DNA of 64,000 nucleotides from Kaustia mangrovi (lineage in GTDB: Bacteria > Pseudomonadota > Alphaproteobacteria > Rhizobiales > Im1), in the NCBI RefSeq assembly GCF_015482775.1, contig NZ_CP058214.1, positions 3,276,501 to 3,340,500 of the forward strand, in the 5' to 3' direction. Shown one piece after another: positions 52,110-61,566 of this stretch. Under the pieces are notes generated by a model, which searched no databases, was not told the origin of the DNA, and saw only the letters and a list, made by a program, of their open reading frames with translations. Both the position numbers and the translations under genes were made by a program. Positions within the stretch are counted from its first letter, which is position 1. Each line of letters opens with the position of its first letter.

Positions 52110-55100
52110 GTGACGATCAAGATATCCAAGTCGAGCGAGCAGGTGGCCGAAGCGGGGGCGACCGAAACCAAGCTGGCCGCTGCCGGGACCGCCGGGGGCG
52201 GACGGCCCGGATCCGCGGCGGCGAAACGGGCCCGCGGGGCGGGCGGCGCCGCGCCGTCGAAGGCGACCCGCCTCCTGCGCGCCGGCGCCCTCGGCTCGGC
52301 GAGCCTCGCCGCCCTGGCGCTCGGCATGACCCTGGCCCAGCGCCCGGCCAAGGCGGCCTCCTCCATGTGGCCGACGCCCGAATGCTCCCAGCCGCATACG
52401 CACGTCGCTCCCGCTACGGGTGGCACCACGACCACCGACAATCCCCAGTGCAACCAGACGGGAGAAGCGACGGCCTCGGGAAACGGGTCGGCCTTCGGCG
52501 ACGGGGCGAATGCGGCGAACGGCGCTGCTGCAGTTGGATACCAGTCCACTGCGACGGGACAGAGCTCTGTAGCGGTCGGAGAGGGTGCCAACGCAACCGC
52601 AGTTAAGGCGGTTGCTGTCGGTTATAGCGCCGAAGCAGCGGGCGAGAAAGCCTTTGCTGGTGGTTCAGACGCGGCGGCGCAAGCGGTAGAGAGTGTGGCT
52701 GTAGGCGGCCATGCGCAAGTTGGTGACGTCGCACAATATGGTATCGCTATCGGAAGTGAGTCGCTGACAATGGGGGCGGCGGCGATAGCCATCGGACGCG
52801 AGGCGGAGGCCACAGGCAGTGAGGCGATGGCTGTTGGCCACGCTGCCGAGGCCAGCGAGCAGTTCAGTATCGCATTCGGCGTCGCGTCGAAAGCCACGGG
52901 GGCGACGGCTATCGCGTTCGGGACGGACTCTCAGGCCGATGGTGGCAGCGGTGTGGCCATCGGCTTCGATTCCACTGTCGCAGCTACAGCGACAAGCGGT
53001 ATCGCGGTAGGCGAGAAGGCTGAGAGTCAGGGGGATCACGCGGTTGCCATAGGTGCGAAGGCCGGGGCATCTATATTCGCTGCATATTCCACCGCGGTCG
53101 GTCCCGAGGCCGGCACCGCTGGCAAGCAGTCCAGCGCATTTGGATACAAGTCCCGCGCCCTTCAGGAGGGGGATACCGCGCTCGGTTCTCTCGCGACTGC
53201 CGAGGGCGTTCTTTCGACAGCGGTCGGTTATAAAGCGGGTGCCTCCGGCCTCCATGCTCTGGCCGCTGGCGAGACCTCTGTGGCTTCAGGTGGCTACTCC
53301 ACCGCGCTTGGCGGAGAATCCCAGGCGATCAATGACCAGACCACCGCTGTAGGGCATTTGGCTGTGGCGTCCGGCCTCAAGGCCACCGCTGTCGGCGCGT
53401 TGTCGTCCGCCTCGGGCGAGAATGCCTCTGCCTTCGGCATGGATGCGAAGGCCCTGGGCGAGCATGGGACGGCCATTGGCGAGAATTCCTTTGCGGCGAG
53501 TCCCTTTACCACCGCTCTCGGAGGGGAATCCCTAGCGAACAATGTCCAGGCCACCGCCGTGGGCCATTTTGCCCAGGCGACCGGGCTGAATGCCACGGCG
53601 ACGGGGGCCAATTCGATTGCCTCGAACGAGAACGCCTCCGCCTTCGGCATCAATGCGAACGCCTTCGGTGCGCATTCGACGGCAATCGGCGAATTCTCCG
53701 AGGCATTGGGTCCTTCTTCCACCGCGCTCGGCGGGGAGTCGGACGCGACCAATGCCCAGACCACCGCCGTGGGCCATTTTGCCCAGGCGACCGGGCTGAA
53801 TGCCACGGCGACGGGGGCCAATTCGATTGCCTCGAACGAGAACGCCTCCGCCTTCGGCATCAATGCGAACGCCTTCGGTGCGCATTCGACGGCAATCGGC
53901 GAATTCTCCGAGGCATCGGGCGATCGCTCCACCGCGCTCGGCGGGGAGTCGGACGCGACCAATGCCCTGACCACCGCCGTGGGCCATTTTGCCCAGGCGA
54001 CCGGTCCGAATGCCACGGCGACGGGGGCCAATTCGGTTGCCTCGAACGAGAACGCCTCCGCCTTCGGCATCAATGCGAATGCCTTCGGTGCGCATTCGAC
54101 GGCAATCGGCGAATTCTCCGAGGCATCGGGCGATCGCTCCACCGCGCTGGGCGGGGAGTCTGAGGCCAAAAACAGCCTGACCACCGCCGTGGGCCATTTT
54201 GCCCGGGCGAACGGTCCGAATGCCACGGCGACGGGGGCCAATTCGAGCGCGTCGAGTGATCGGGCTTCCGCCTTCGGCATCAATGCGAATGCCTCTGGCC
54301 TCCATACGACGGCAATCGGCGAGTTCTCCGTGGCATCGGGCGGCTTTTCGACCGCGCTGGGCGGCGAGGCGAAGGCGCTTGGCGAATATTCCCTCGCGGT
54401 CGGGCATGGCGCAACGGCGAAGGACGAAGGCGGCTCGGCTATAGGTCCTGACGCGGTATCATGCGGCCTGCATTCCACCGCTCTCGGCGAGAACGCTTCA
54501 GCCTGCGCCGATTATGCCACGGCGCTCGGCGGCGAAGCGATAGCCAGTGCGACCGAAAGCACTGCCGTCGGCCACGGGGCGGAGGCGAGCGGATTGCGCG
54601 CCACCGCGACCGGTGTCGATTCTCAAGCATTCGGCACGCATTCGACGGCGAATGGCGAGGATGCCAAGGCGTTGGGGGCTTATTCCTCCGCCTTTGGCGG
54701 CGAGTCGTTGGCGAACAACACGCGGACGACGGCGTCGGGGCACGCGGCGAAGGCGACCGGGCTCGAGGCGACGGCGGTGGGGTCGGACTCCAAGGCGTTT
54801 GGCACGCGGAGCTCGGCCTTCGGTATCGACGCGAAGGCGTTGGCCAACCATGCGACGGCGGCCGGCGAGGATGCCACGGCATCGGGCGGGTTCTCGTCGG
54901 CCTTCGGCGGGGAGTCGCTGGCCAGCAAGAACAATACGACGGCCGTGGGCCACAACGCGCAGGCGATCGGCGGCGCGGCCACGTCCGTCGGCGTGGACTC
55001 CCTGGCGTCCAAAACCTGGTCGTCCGCCTTCGGAACCGAAGCGAAGGCATTGGGCGAGCATGCGACGGCGGTCGGGGCGAAGTCCAAGGCGTCTGGCGAG

Positions 55101-58100
55101 CGGAGCTCGGCCTTCGGTATCGACGCGGTTGCGTCGGCGAACCATGCGACGGCGGCTGGCGAGGGGGCCACGGCGTCTAGCGGGTTCTCGTCGGCCTTCG
55201 GCGGTGAGTCGCTGGCGAACAAGAACAAGGCGACGGCCGTGGGCCACAACGCGCAGGCGATCGGCGGCGCGGCCACGTCCGTCGGCGTCGACTCCCTGGC
55301 GTCCAAAACCTGGTCGTCCGCCTTCGGAACTAAGGCGAAGGCATTGGGCGAGCATGCGACGGCGGTCGGGGCGAAGTCCGAGGCGTCTGGCACGCGGAGC
55401 TCGGCCTTCGGTATCGACGCGAAGGCGTCGGCGAACCATGCGACGGCGGCCGGCGAGGATGCCACGGCGTCGGGCGGGTTCTCGTCGGCCTTCGGCGGTG
55501 AGTCGCTGGCGAACAAGAACAATACGACGGCCGTGGGCCATAATGCGAAGGCGATCGGCGGCGCGGCCACGTCCGTCGGCGTGGACTCCCTGGCGTCCAG
55601 AACCTGGTCGTCCGCCTTCGGAACCGAAGCGAAGGCATTGGGCGAGCATGCGACGGCGGTCGGGGCGAAGTCCGAGGCGTCTGGCGAGCGGAGCTCGGCC
55701 TTCGGTATCGACGCGAAGGCGTTGGCCAACCATGCGACGGCGGCTGGCGAGGGGGCCACGGCGTCTAGCGGGTTCTCGTCGGCCTTCGGCGGTGAGTCGC
55801 TGGCCAACAAGAACAAGGCGACGGCCGTGGGCCACAACGCGCAGGCGATCGGCGGCGCGGCCACGTCCGTCGGCGTGGACTCCCTGGCGTCCAAAACCTG
55901 GTCGTCCGCCTTCGGAACCAAGGCGGAGGCATCTGGCGAGCATGCGACGGCTGTGGGCGAGAAGTCGAAGGCGTTGGGCAATTTCTCGTCGGCCTTTGGC
56001 GGGGAATCCGAAGCGAGCAACACGCTGACCACGGCCGTTGGACACGACGCGAGGGCATTGGGCAGTAACGCGACGGCGGTTGGCGAGAACTCGCTGGCCA
56101 CGAGCAACTATACGTCTGCCTATGGCAGCGGGGCGATTGCGAAGGCTGGCTATGCTTCGGCATTCGGCTACAACGCTTTCGCCAGCGGTGGGTACGCGTT
56201 GGCGCTCGGCCCGCAGACCGAGGCGAGCGAATATCAGGCGACGGCTGTTGGCAGAAAGGCCCAGGCCAAGGGCAACAGCGCGTCCGCTCTGGGGTTCAAT
56301 GCCAACGCCAACGGGCGCTTTGCGACGGCTGTCGGCCAGCAATCCAAAGCTGCGGGCAAGCACTCCTCCGCCTATGGCAGCGGCGCGGCTGCCACGGTCG
56401 GCTATGCTTCGGCATTCGGCTACGATGCCCTCGCCAAGGCGGGCTATGCGCTGGCGCTCGGCCCACAGACCGAGGCGAGCGATTATCAGGCGATAGCGAT
56501 TGGCAGAAAGGCCAAGGCCGAGGGCAACAGCGCGTCCGCCGTGGGTGTCGAGGCCGAGGCCAAAGGGAACTTCGCGGCGGCGGTTGGCTATAAGGCGGTG
56601 GCGTCCGGTCTCCGGGCGACGGCTGTCGGCTACCAGGCCTCGGCGTCCGGTGCTCAAGCGACGGCTGTCGGCCTGCAATCCAAGGCTATGGGCCAGGACT
56701 CCTCCGCCTATGGCAGCGGGGCGGTTGCGACGATCAACTATGCCTCGGCATTCGGCTATAAGGCATACGCCACGGCGGGGTATGCGCTGGCGCTCGGCCC
56801 GGAGTCGAAGGCGAACGGCTACCAGGCGGTGGCGATCGGCAGACAGGCCAAGGCATCGCAGACGGAGTCGATTGCCTTCGGATTCAACGCACAGGCCAAG
56901 GGTGCGCAAAGCATAAGCATCGGATCCGGCGCGGTGGCGCAGGCGAATCAGGCCCTGGCCTTCGGCGTCGGTGCGTCGGCCTCCGGGCTCGCTGCCCAGG
57001 CCGTTGGCTTCAACGCCCAGGCGGGTGGGAAATATTCCAGTGCCTTCGGATACGGGGCCAGTGCGCCGTTCGAGAATTCCACGGCCATCGGCTACGGAGC
57101 AACGGCAACGGCCGTGAACCAGATCATGATCGGCACGGCAGACAGCAGCTATCGGATGCCGGGAATCAAGGAGGTGCAAGGCTTCGCCGGCAATCAAAAT
57201 GGCTACGGCGTGGTCCTCACGAACGTCAGCACTGGCGAGCTCTCCTACATCTATCCGTCCCAACTGGCTGCCATCTTCAGCGCCGAGGCGCCGGACGATG
57301 CCATCAAGACGACAACGCTTGCGGGGGAAATGCCGGGCAACACGGCGATCACCATGGCGTCGGCCGAAGCGGCGTTCGCGGCACCGGGGCCCGACAGCAC
57401 GCAGCTCGGCGATGGCGCCCAGGCGCTGGGTAGCAGCTCCACAGCCATCGGCGACAACAGCCTGGCTGCCGGCGAGAATTCGACGGCGGTCGGCGAGACT
57501 GCGCAGGCCATTGGGCTGAACACCACCGCGATCGGCCAGGACTCCTTGGCGGAGAACGATGCCGACACCGCCGTGGGGCATGGGTCCCAGGCGACCGGCG
57601 GACAGTCGTCGTCCTTCGGCAAAGGGTCCGCCGCCAGCGGGCAGAACAGCACGGCGGTGGGCGCGGGCTCGACGGCCAGCGGCACCCGGTCGGTGGCCTT
57701 CGGCCATGGCGCCGAGGCGACAAAGACCGATGCGGTCGCCGTGGGCGGCGGTGCCCAGGCGACGCATGCGAATTCCGTCGCCCTGGGCTCGGGGGCCCAG
57801 ACCAGCCGCGCCAATCAGGTCGCGATCGGCTCGACCGGCACGACCTACACCATGTCGGGCCTGACCTCCGGGGCGAGCCGTGCGGCCCAGTCCGGCGAGG
57901 TCCAGGTCGTCACGACGGATGCGAGCGGCAATCTCGCCTCCATGGACTTCGACGAGCTGTTCGGCGACATGCGCAGCGACTTCGACCGCAAGATCGGCAA
58001 GACCCAGGAAGGCGTGGCCATGGCGCTTGCCATGGGAACGCCCGACGTGCCGGACGGCAAGCGCTTCGCCCTGAGCGGCCAGTGGGGCACCTTCTCGGGC

Positions 58101-58229
58101 GAGAACGCGCTGGCCTTCGCCACGACCATCCGGCTCTATGACGACAATCTCTTCCTCACCGGCGGTATCGGCTACGGCCTCGGCTACAACACCGTCGCGG
58201 GCAAGGCCGGTCTGATGGTCGCCTGGTAA
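52110..58229 (+). CDS. Giant YadA-type trimeric autotransporter adhesin
   Basis: The 2039-residue protein has a long Ala/Gly/Lys-rich leader with signal helix (about 58-75, cleavage after about Ala82). From about 120 to 1665 it is built of 14-residue YadA head repeats (pattern SxAxGxxAxAxG-TAVG; roughly a hundred). A neck follows (about 1670-1685), a short unique domain, a second head (about 1765-1900), a second neck (NQVAIGSTGTTYTMSGL), a very short helix, and a four-strand barrel anchor (about 1955-2039, ending AGLMVAW). Such proteins self-export through the outer membrane as trimers and bind surfaces or hosts. The near-absence of a coiled-coil stalk is unusual. Confidence 0.92.
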   Translation: MTIKISKSSEQVAEAGATETKLAAAGTAGGGRPGSAAAKRARGAGGAAPSKATRLLRAGALGSASLAALALGMTLAQRPAKAASSMWPTPECSQPHTHVAPATGGTTTTDNPQCNQTGEATASGNGSAFGDGANAANGAAAVGYQSTATGQSSVAVGEGANATAVKAVAVGYSAEAAGEKAFAGGSDAAAQAVESVAVGGHAQVGDVAQYGIAIGSESLTMGAAAIAIGREAEATGSEAMAVGHAAEASEQFSIAFGVASKATGATAIAFGTDSQADGGSGVAIGFDSTVAATATSGIAVGEKAESQGDHAVAIGAKAGASIFAAYSTAVGPEAGTAGKQSSAFGYKSRALQEGDTALGSLATAEGVLSTAVGYKAGASGLHALAAGETSVASGGYSTALGGESQAINDQTTAVGHLAVASGLKATAVGALSSASGENASAFGMDAKALGEHGTAIGENSFAASPFTTALGGESLANNVQATAVGHFAQATGLNATATGANSIASNENASAFGINANAFGAHSTAIGEFSEALGPSSTALGGESDATNAQTTAVGHFAQATGLNATATGANSIASNENASAFGINANAFGAHSTAIGEFSEASGDRSTALGGESDATNALTTAVGHFAQATGPNATATGANSVASNENASAFGINANAFGAHSTAIGEFSEASGDRSTALGGESEAKNSLTTAVGHFARANGPNATATGANSSASSDRASAFGINANASGLHTTAIGEFSVASGGFSTALGGEAKALGEYSLAVGHGATAKDEGGSAIGPDAVSCGLHSTALGENASACADYATALGGEAIASATESTAVGHGAEASGLRATATGVDSQAFGTHSTANGEDAKALGAYSSAFGGESLANNTRTTASGHAAKATGLEATAVGSDSKAFGTRSSAFGIDAKALANHATAAGEDATASGGFSSAFGGESLASKNNTTAVGHNAQAIGGAATSVGVDSLASKTWSSAFGTEAKALGEHATAVGAKSKASGERSSAFGIDAVASANHATAAGEGATASSGFSSAFGGESLANKNKATAVGHNAQAIGGAATSVGVDSLASKTWSSAFGTKAKALGEHATAVGAKSEASGTRSSAFGIDAKASANHATAAGEDATASGGFSSAFGGESLANKNNTTAVGHNAKAIGGAATSVGVDSLASRTWSSAFGTEAKALGEHATAVGAKSEASGERSSAFGIDAKALANHATAAGEGATASSGFSSAFGGESLANKNKATAVGHNAQAIGGAATSVGVDSLASKTWSSAFGTKAEASGEHATAVGEKSKALGNFSSAFGGESEASNTLTTAVGHDARALGSNATAVGENSLATSNYTSAYGSGAIAKAGYASAFGYNAFASGGYALALGPQTEASEYQATAVGRKAQAKGNSASALGFNANANGRFATAVGQQSKAAGKHSSAYGSGAAATVGYASAFGYDALAKAGYALALGPQTEASDYQAIAIGRKAKAEGNSASAVGVEAEAKGNFAAAVGYKAVASGLRATAVGYQASASGAQATAVGLQSKAMGQDSSAYGSGAVATINYASAFGYKAYATAGYALALGPESKANGYQAVAIGRQAKASQTESIAFGFNAQAKGAQSISIGSGAVAQANQALAFGVGASASGLAAQAVGFNAQAGGKYSSAFGYGASAPFENSTAIGYGATATAVNQIMIGTADSSYRMPGIKEVQGFAGNQNGYGVVLTNVSTGELSYIYPSQLAAIFSAEAPDDAIKTTTLAGEMPGNTAITMASAEAAFAAPGPDSTQLGDGAQALGSSSTAIGDNSLAAGENSTAVGETAQAIGLNTTAIGQDSLAENDADTAVGHGSQATGGQSSSFGKGSAASGQNSTAVGAGSTASGTRSVAFGHGAEATKTDAVAVGGGAQATHANSVALGSGAQTSRANQVAIGSTGTTYTMSGLTSGASRAAQSGEVQVVTTDASGNLASMDFDELFGDMRSDFDRKIGKTQEGVAMALAMGTPDVPDGKRFALSGQWGTFSGENALAFATTIRLYDDNLFLTGGIGYGLGYNTVAGKAGLMVAW
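53341..54390 (+). repeat. Five 210-bp tandem repeats inside the adhesin gene
   Basis: Units begin at 53341, 53551, 53761, 53971 and 54181, each with a copy of the CCACCGC(C/T)GT motif, and encode 70 residues (five head repeats). The second to fourth are nearly identical at the DNA level; the first and fifth are diverged. The period is a multiple of three, so gain or loss of units keeps the frame. Confidence 0.85.
54780..55955 (+). repeat. Four 294-bp tandem repeats inside the adhesin gene
   Basis: The segment GACGGCCGTGGGCCA recurs at 54938, 55232, 55526 and 55820, exactly 294 bases (98 residues) apart, and flanking sequence repeats with few changes. The identity includes third codon positions, so the copies are recent or kept alike by gene conversion. 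Confidence 0.88.
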
Positions 58230-58290
58230 CGAGCCGGATGCCGGCCGCCGCGCCCGATCGCGGCGGCTGCGCCTCCGGGCACTCAGGTCC

Positions 58291-58323
58291 CTGCCGGCCG
58301 CCGCGATGCGGCCGGCAGTGTTT
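58291..58323 (+). terminator. Hairpin after the adhesin gene, possible terminator
   Basis: An 11-bp perfect GC stem (58291-58301 with 58308-58318) is followed by TGTTTC. The T run is weak, so part of the transcription may continue into the next gene. Confidence 0.5.
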
Positions 58324-58372
58324 CACGACACAACCGCATAACGACAACAGAACCGATAACGGGGAGACTTCA

Positions 58373-58951
58373 ATGCGAAAGCGACTTGGCGCTATCGTCC
58401 TTTGCCTTGCACTCGCAACGGCACTTCACCAGCCCGCGCAGGCGCAGGAGAGGCAGGGAACACCGGAGGAGGCCCTGATCATCCTCCTCATCCGGTCGAC
58501 CCTGTCGGCACTCGATCAGGCCAACCGGACCGGAAACTATTCGGTCTTCCGCGATCTCGGCGTACCGGATTTCCGGGCCTCCAACACACCGGCCTCGTTG
58601 GCCGTCGCCTTCGCCAATCTCAGGCGTTCCGTCGACATGTCGGCCGTAACCATCATGACTCCGATCCTGAGAGAGCAGCCGTCGGTCGACGAAAACAGGG
58701 TCCTGCGGCTGCGCGGCTATCTGCCGACGGAGCCGGAGCCGACCGGCTTCGACCTCTCCTTCCTGCAGATCGGTGGAGGCTGGGGGCTCTACGGGGTGGG
58801 AATCTTCCCCGGCCAGAAGGGACCGCCGCAGCGGAATGGCGCGGCTTCGGCCGGCGGCGGTGCCGGGCAGCAGGACAACCGGGGGCAGGCGCCGTCCGGC
58901 ACTAACGGCAACAGCCAGGTTCCCACGCCGCGCAGCCGGCCGAGCGAATAG
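58373..58951 (+). CDS. Secreted protein of unknown function, possible NTF2-like fold
   Basis: I do not recognise a named family. The 192-residue protein has a signal peptide (about 1-23, ending QPAQA). A conserved-looking alpha/beta domain (about 30-155) contains RSTLSALDQANRTGNYSVFR, DLGVPDFRASNTPASLAVAF and FDLSFLQIGGGWGLYGVGIF, a helix-then-sheet pattern like NTF2-like domains. The Gly/Gln/Ser/Pro-rich tail looks disordered. GGGGAG precedes the ATG. It lies 143 bases after the adhesin, so it could assist adhesin export or act beside it; that is an inference from position only. Confidence 0.72.
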   Translation: MRKRLGAIVLCLALATALHQPAQAQERQGTPEEALIILLIRSTLSALDQANRTGNYSVFRDLGVPDFRASNTPASLAVAFANLRRSVDMSAVTIMTPILREQPSVDENRVLRLRGYLPTEPEPTGFDLSFLQIGGGWGLYGVGIFPGQKGPPQRNGAASAGGGAGQQDNRGQAPSGTNGNSQVPTPRSRPSE

Positions 58952-59107
58952 GCCGGCCGGTATGCGCTGTGGCGGTGGCGACGGGGCACGGGGGCTGGTG
59001 CCCCGTCGTACGATGGGATAGATATCGCGCCGTCAAGACGGCAACGACGAACCGGCCAGGCGGCCTCAGGCGCATCCAGGCCGGACAATCCCGAAGGATC
59101 GCCCGCA

Positions 59108-59577
59108 ATGCCACGCCTGCCTGCGCTCGACCCCTCGTCGGTTACTCCCAGAACGAGCACCGGCTATCCGCCCCTTTCGACAAGGCGACGCAGGGCCGCG
59201 CCAAGCGCGCGCTCGGCAAGGCGCTCGGCCTGACCCAGTTCGGCGTCAACGTCACCGAGCTCGCGCCCGGCGCCGCGTCGGCCCTGCGCCACTGGCACAG
59301 CCATGAGGACGAGTTCGTCTATATCCTCGCCGGCGAGGCGGTGCTGATCACGGACGAGGGCGAGCAGGTACTCGGCGCAGGCCACTGCGCCGGCTTTCCG
59401 GCGGGCGTGGAGAACGGCCATTGCATCGTCAATCGCAGCGACGAGCCGGTCCTGCTGCTGGAGGTCGGCTCGCGGGACATGCGCGACGAGGGGCACTATC
59501 CCGACGACGATCTTCATTGCCCGGCCGGGCGCTACCAGACCCCCGGTTTCACCCGCAAGGACGGCAGCGCTCTCTGA
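59108..59577 (+). CDS. Cupin-domain protein with an apparent N-terminal frameshift
   Basis: Residues after the shift form a complete small cupin: GLTQFGVNVTELAPG, the metal-binding motif HWHSHEDEFVYILAGEAVL and the second motif GHCAGFPAGVENGH. The natural start, MPRLPALDPSSVTPRTSTGYPP at 59108 behind AAGGA, is in a different frame from the cupin core. The two join if the C run near 59171 (GCCCCTTTC) has one more base, giving GYPPPFDKA as in relatives. So the gene is either broken by a one-base loss or the base is missing from the sequence. The reaction is unknown. Confidence 0.75.
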
Positions 59578-59620
59578 ATCGAATGGCCCTGTCGCCCCGC
59601 AACCGCCGGTTCCGTTCGGC

Positions 59621-61078
59621 TCATCGCTCGAGGCGCGTGACGAACCAGCCCGCGAGGCGCTCCCAGAGAACGTCCTTTTCCGCGGCATCCTCGACACCGT
59701 GATTGAGGTCCGGATTGTCGTTGATCTCGATGACCTTGATACCGGTTTCGGCCTGCTTGAGGTCAACGCCGTAGAGGCCGTCGCCGATGAGCCCGGCGGC
59801 CCTCACCGCGATGTCGATGACCTCGCCCGGTGCCTGGGCGACCGGAACGCTGCGAAAACCGCCCTCGGCGGGCGCCTTGCCCGGCTCGTGCCTAACGATC
59901 TGCCAGTGCTTCTTGGCCATGAGGTACTGGCAGGCGTAGAGCGGCTCGCCGCCCAGCACGCCGATGCGCCAATCGAAGGCGGTCGGGACATACTCCTGGG
60001 CAATAACCAGATCGGACTCGTCCAGAAGCGATCTGAGCCTCGTGCGGAGATCCTCCGGCGTCTCCGCCTTGAACACGCCACGGCTGAAGGAACCGTCGGG
60101 GATCTTCAGCACGACCGGCCAGCCGAGAACGCCGGCGAGGCCGTCAGCCTGGCGCAGGCTCTGGACAATGAGGGTCTTCGGTGTCGGCAGGTGGCTGGCG
60201 GCAAGCCGTTCGGCCAGATAGACCTTGTTGGTGCAGCGGATCATCGATTGCGGGTCGTCGATCACCGGCATGCCTTCCTGCTGGGCGCGCCGGGCGAAGC
60301 GATAGGTATGGTTGTCGATCGCGGTCGTTTCGCGGATGAACAGGGCGTCGAACTCCGCCAGCCGGTCGAGATCGCGCCGGCCGATCGGGGCGACCTCGAC
60401 GCGCATGCGCGCCGCGATCCGGGCGAAATGCTTCAGCGAGGCTACGGTCGTGGGAGCCAGCTCCTCGCGCGGATCGTGCAGCACGGCAAGCGCGTATTTG
60501 GCCGGAATCCGGGTGCGCGCCGCGCGCCAGGCCCGTCTGGTATAGGCCTCGAGCGCTGACAGGAAGACGGCGCGTTCATCGCCCTTGAGCGCAGAGAGGG
60601 GGTCGAGCGAGATGGCCTTGATCTGCCTGCCGCCCTCGCCTGCGAGGCGCACGCGCAGGATGGGCGCGCGGTACCAGTCGAACAGAAGGCGGGCGAAGGC
60701 GGTAAAGGCCGGATCCTGCGTCTGGCCGAAGCAGACCATGAGGCTCGTGCGCTCCGCCGGGTCGCCGTCCGCCTTGTCGAGGCACCGGCCCAGCGTGTCC
60801 TCCAGCTCCGGCAGCGCCTTCTTGTAGAGCGCCTTGCGCGAGAGCTCGATGACGGTCTCCACGCTCGGCACGATCCGGTGGCCGCGCGCTTCCGCGAGCA
60901 GCGAGCAATAATAGCCCGTGCCCTGATAGGCGTAGCTGCGCGACAGATTGACGATCTTGGGCTTCGTGTCGCCGAAGAGCTGGGGACGGCTCAGATAGTC
61001 GCGCGTTGTCATCACCTTGTGCGGTGTGTCCGCATTGGAGAGATCGCGCTCGTTGTCGACCAGGATCAGCCAGCTCAT
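59621..61078 (-). CDS. RimK-like ATP-grasp ligase with RLAN N-terminal domain
   Basis: The 485-residue protein has an N-terminal RLAN-type domain (about 20-170, PKIVNLSRSYAYQGTGYYCSLL), a middle part, and a RimK-like ATP-grasp domain (about 280-480). The latter has VVLKIPDGSFSRGVFK, DLVIAQEYVPTAFDWRIGVL and the metal-binding end IEINDNPDLNHGVED. Such enzymes join an amino acid to a carboxylate of a peptide or protein. The start overlaps the stop of the GNAT gene (ATGA), so the two act together. Substrate is unknown; comparative work on amidoligases predicts peptide tagging systems of this kind. Confidence 0.88.
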   Translation of the reverse strand: MSWLILVDNERDLSNADTPHKVMTTRDYLSRPQLFGDTKPKIVNLSRSYAYQGTGYYCSLLAEARGHRIVPSVETVIELSRKALYKKALPELEDTLGRCLDKADGDPAERTSLMVCFGQTQDPAFTAFARLLFDWYRAPILRVRLAGEGGRQIKAISLDPLSALKGDERAVFLSALEAYTRRAWRAARTRIPAKYALAVLHDPREELAPTTVASLKHFARIAARMRVEVAPIGRRDLDRLAEFDALFIRETTAIDNHTYRFARRAQQEGMPVIDDPQSMIRCTNKVYLAERLAASHLPTPKTLIVQSLRQADGLAGVLGWPVVLKIPDGSFSRGVFKAETPEDLRTRLRSLLDESDLVIAQEYVPTAFDWRIGVLGGEPLYACQYLMAKKHWQIVRHEPGKAPAEGGFRSVPVAQAPGEVIDIAVRAAGLIGDGLYGVDLKQAETGIKVIEINDNPDLNHGVEDAAEKDVLWERLAGWFVTRLER

Positions 61079-61566
61079 GTCCGCTCTCCCGGGGAAAGGA
61101 GAGCACTCTCGAGCCGGATGGCATCGGCGCCGTCCTCGTAATAATCCGGAATGCGGCCGATCTCGCGGAAGCCGAGCCCACCATAGAGCGCCAGCGCCCG
61201 GCCATTGTCGGCGCGCACCTCCAGTCTCAGCATCTTTGCATTGCGGGCGCGCGCGGCCTCCTGTGCAGCCTGCACGAGCCGTGCTCCGAGACCCTGGTCG
61301 CGCGCGGTGTCTGCGACCGCCAGCGAATAGAGGCGGGCGACGGCCGAGCCGCGCCGGAACAGCACCAGCGCATAGCCGACGAGCGCTCCGGCAGTCTCCG
61401 CGACGATCACCGCGGCACTCGGCGAGGCGATGAGCCTGCGGATGCTCCGCGGGCTCAGCCGGTCCGTCGCGAAGGCTTCGGATTCTATGGCCAAAAGGGC
61501 ATGGGCGTCGCCGGGCCGCGCCGGGCGCAGATGCGGGGCGTGGACCATCGTTACATGGTTTTCCAT
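61075..61566 (-). CDS. GNAT family N-acetyltransferase
   Basis: The 163-residue protein has the GNAT fold with acetyl-CoA motif A LYSLAVADTARDQGLGARLV and motif B ADNGRALALYGGLGFREIG. It looks like the RimI branch (protein N-acetyltransferases). It is the first gene of the pair with the RimK-like ligase. In many bacteria this GNAT carries a fused C39-like peptidase; here the fused domain is absent. Confidence 0.88.
   Translation of the reverse strand: MENHVTMVHAPHLRPARPGDAHALLAIESEAFATDRLSPRSIRRLIASPSAAVIVAETAGALVGYALVLFRRGSAVARLYSLAVADTARDQGLGARLVQAAQEAARARNAKMLRLEVRADNGRALALYGGLGFREIGRIPDYYEDGADAIRLESALLSPGERT

Noticed and set aside
53341-55955. Regular repeats as a possible CRISPR array or minisatellite
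   Set aside because: The repeats are in frame, code for YadA head motifs and have no constant short repeat with unique spacers.
54498-57767. A 1089-codon open frame on the minus strand and a 493-codon plus-strand frame inside the adhesin gene
   Set aside because: They arise because the repeat periods are multiples of three and the DNA is GC-rich. Their translations are Arg/Gly/Pro-rich, repeat in step with the adhesin and have no ribosome site.
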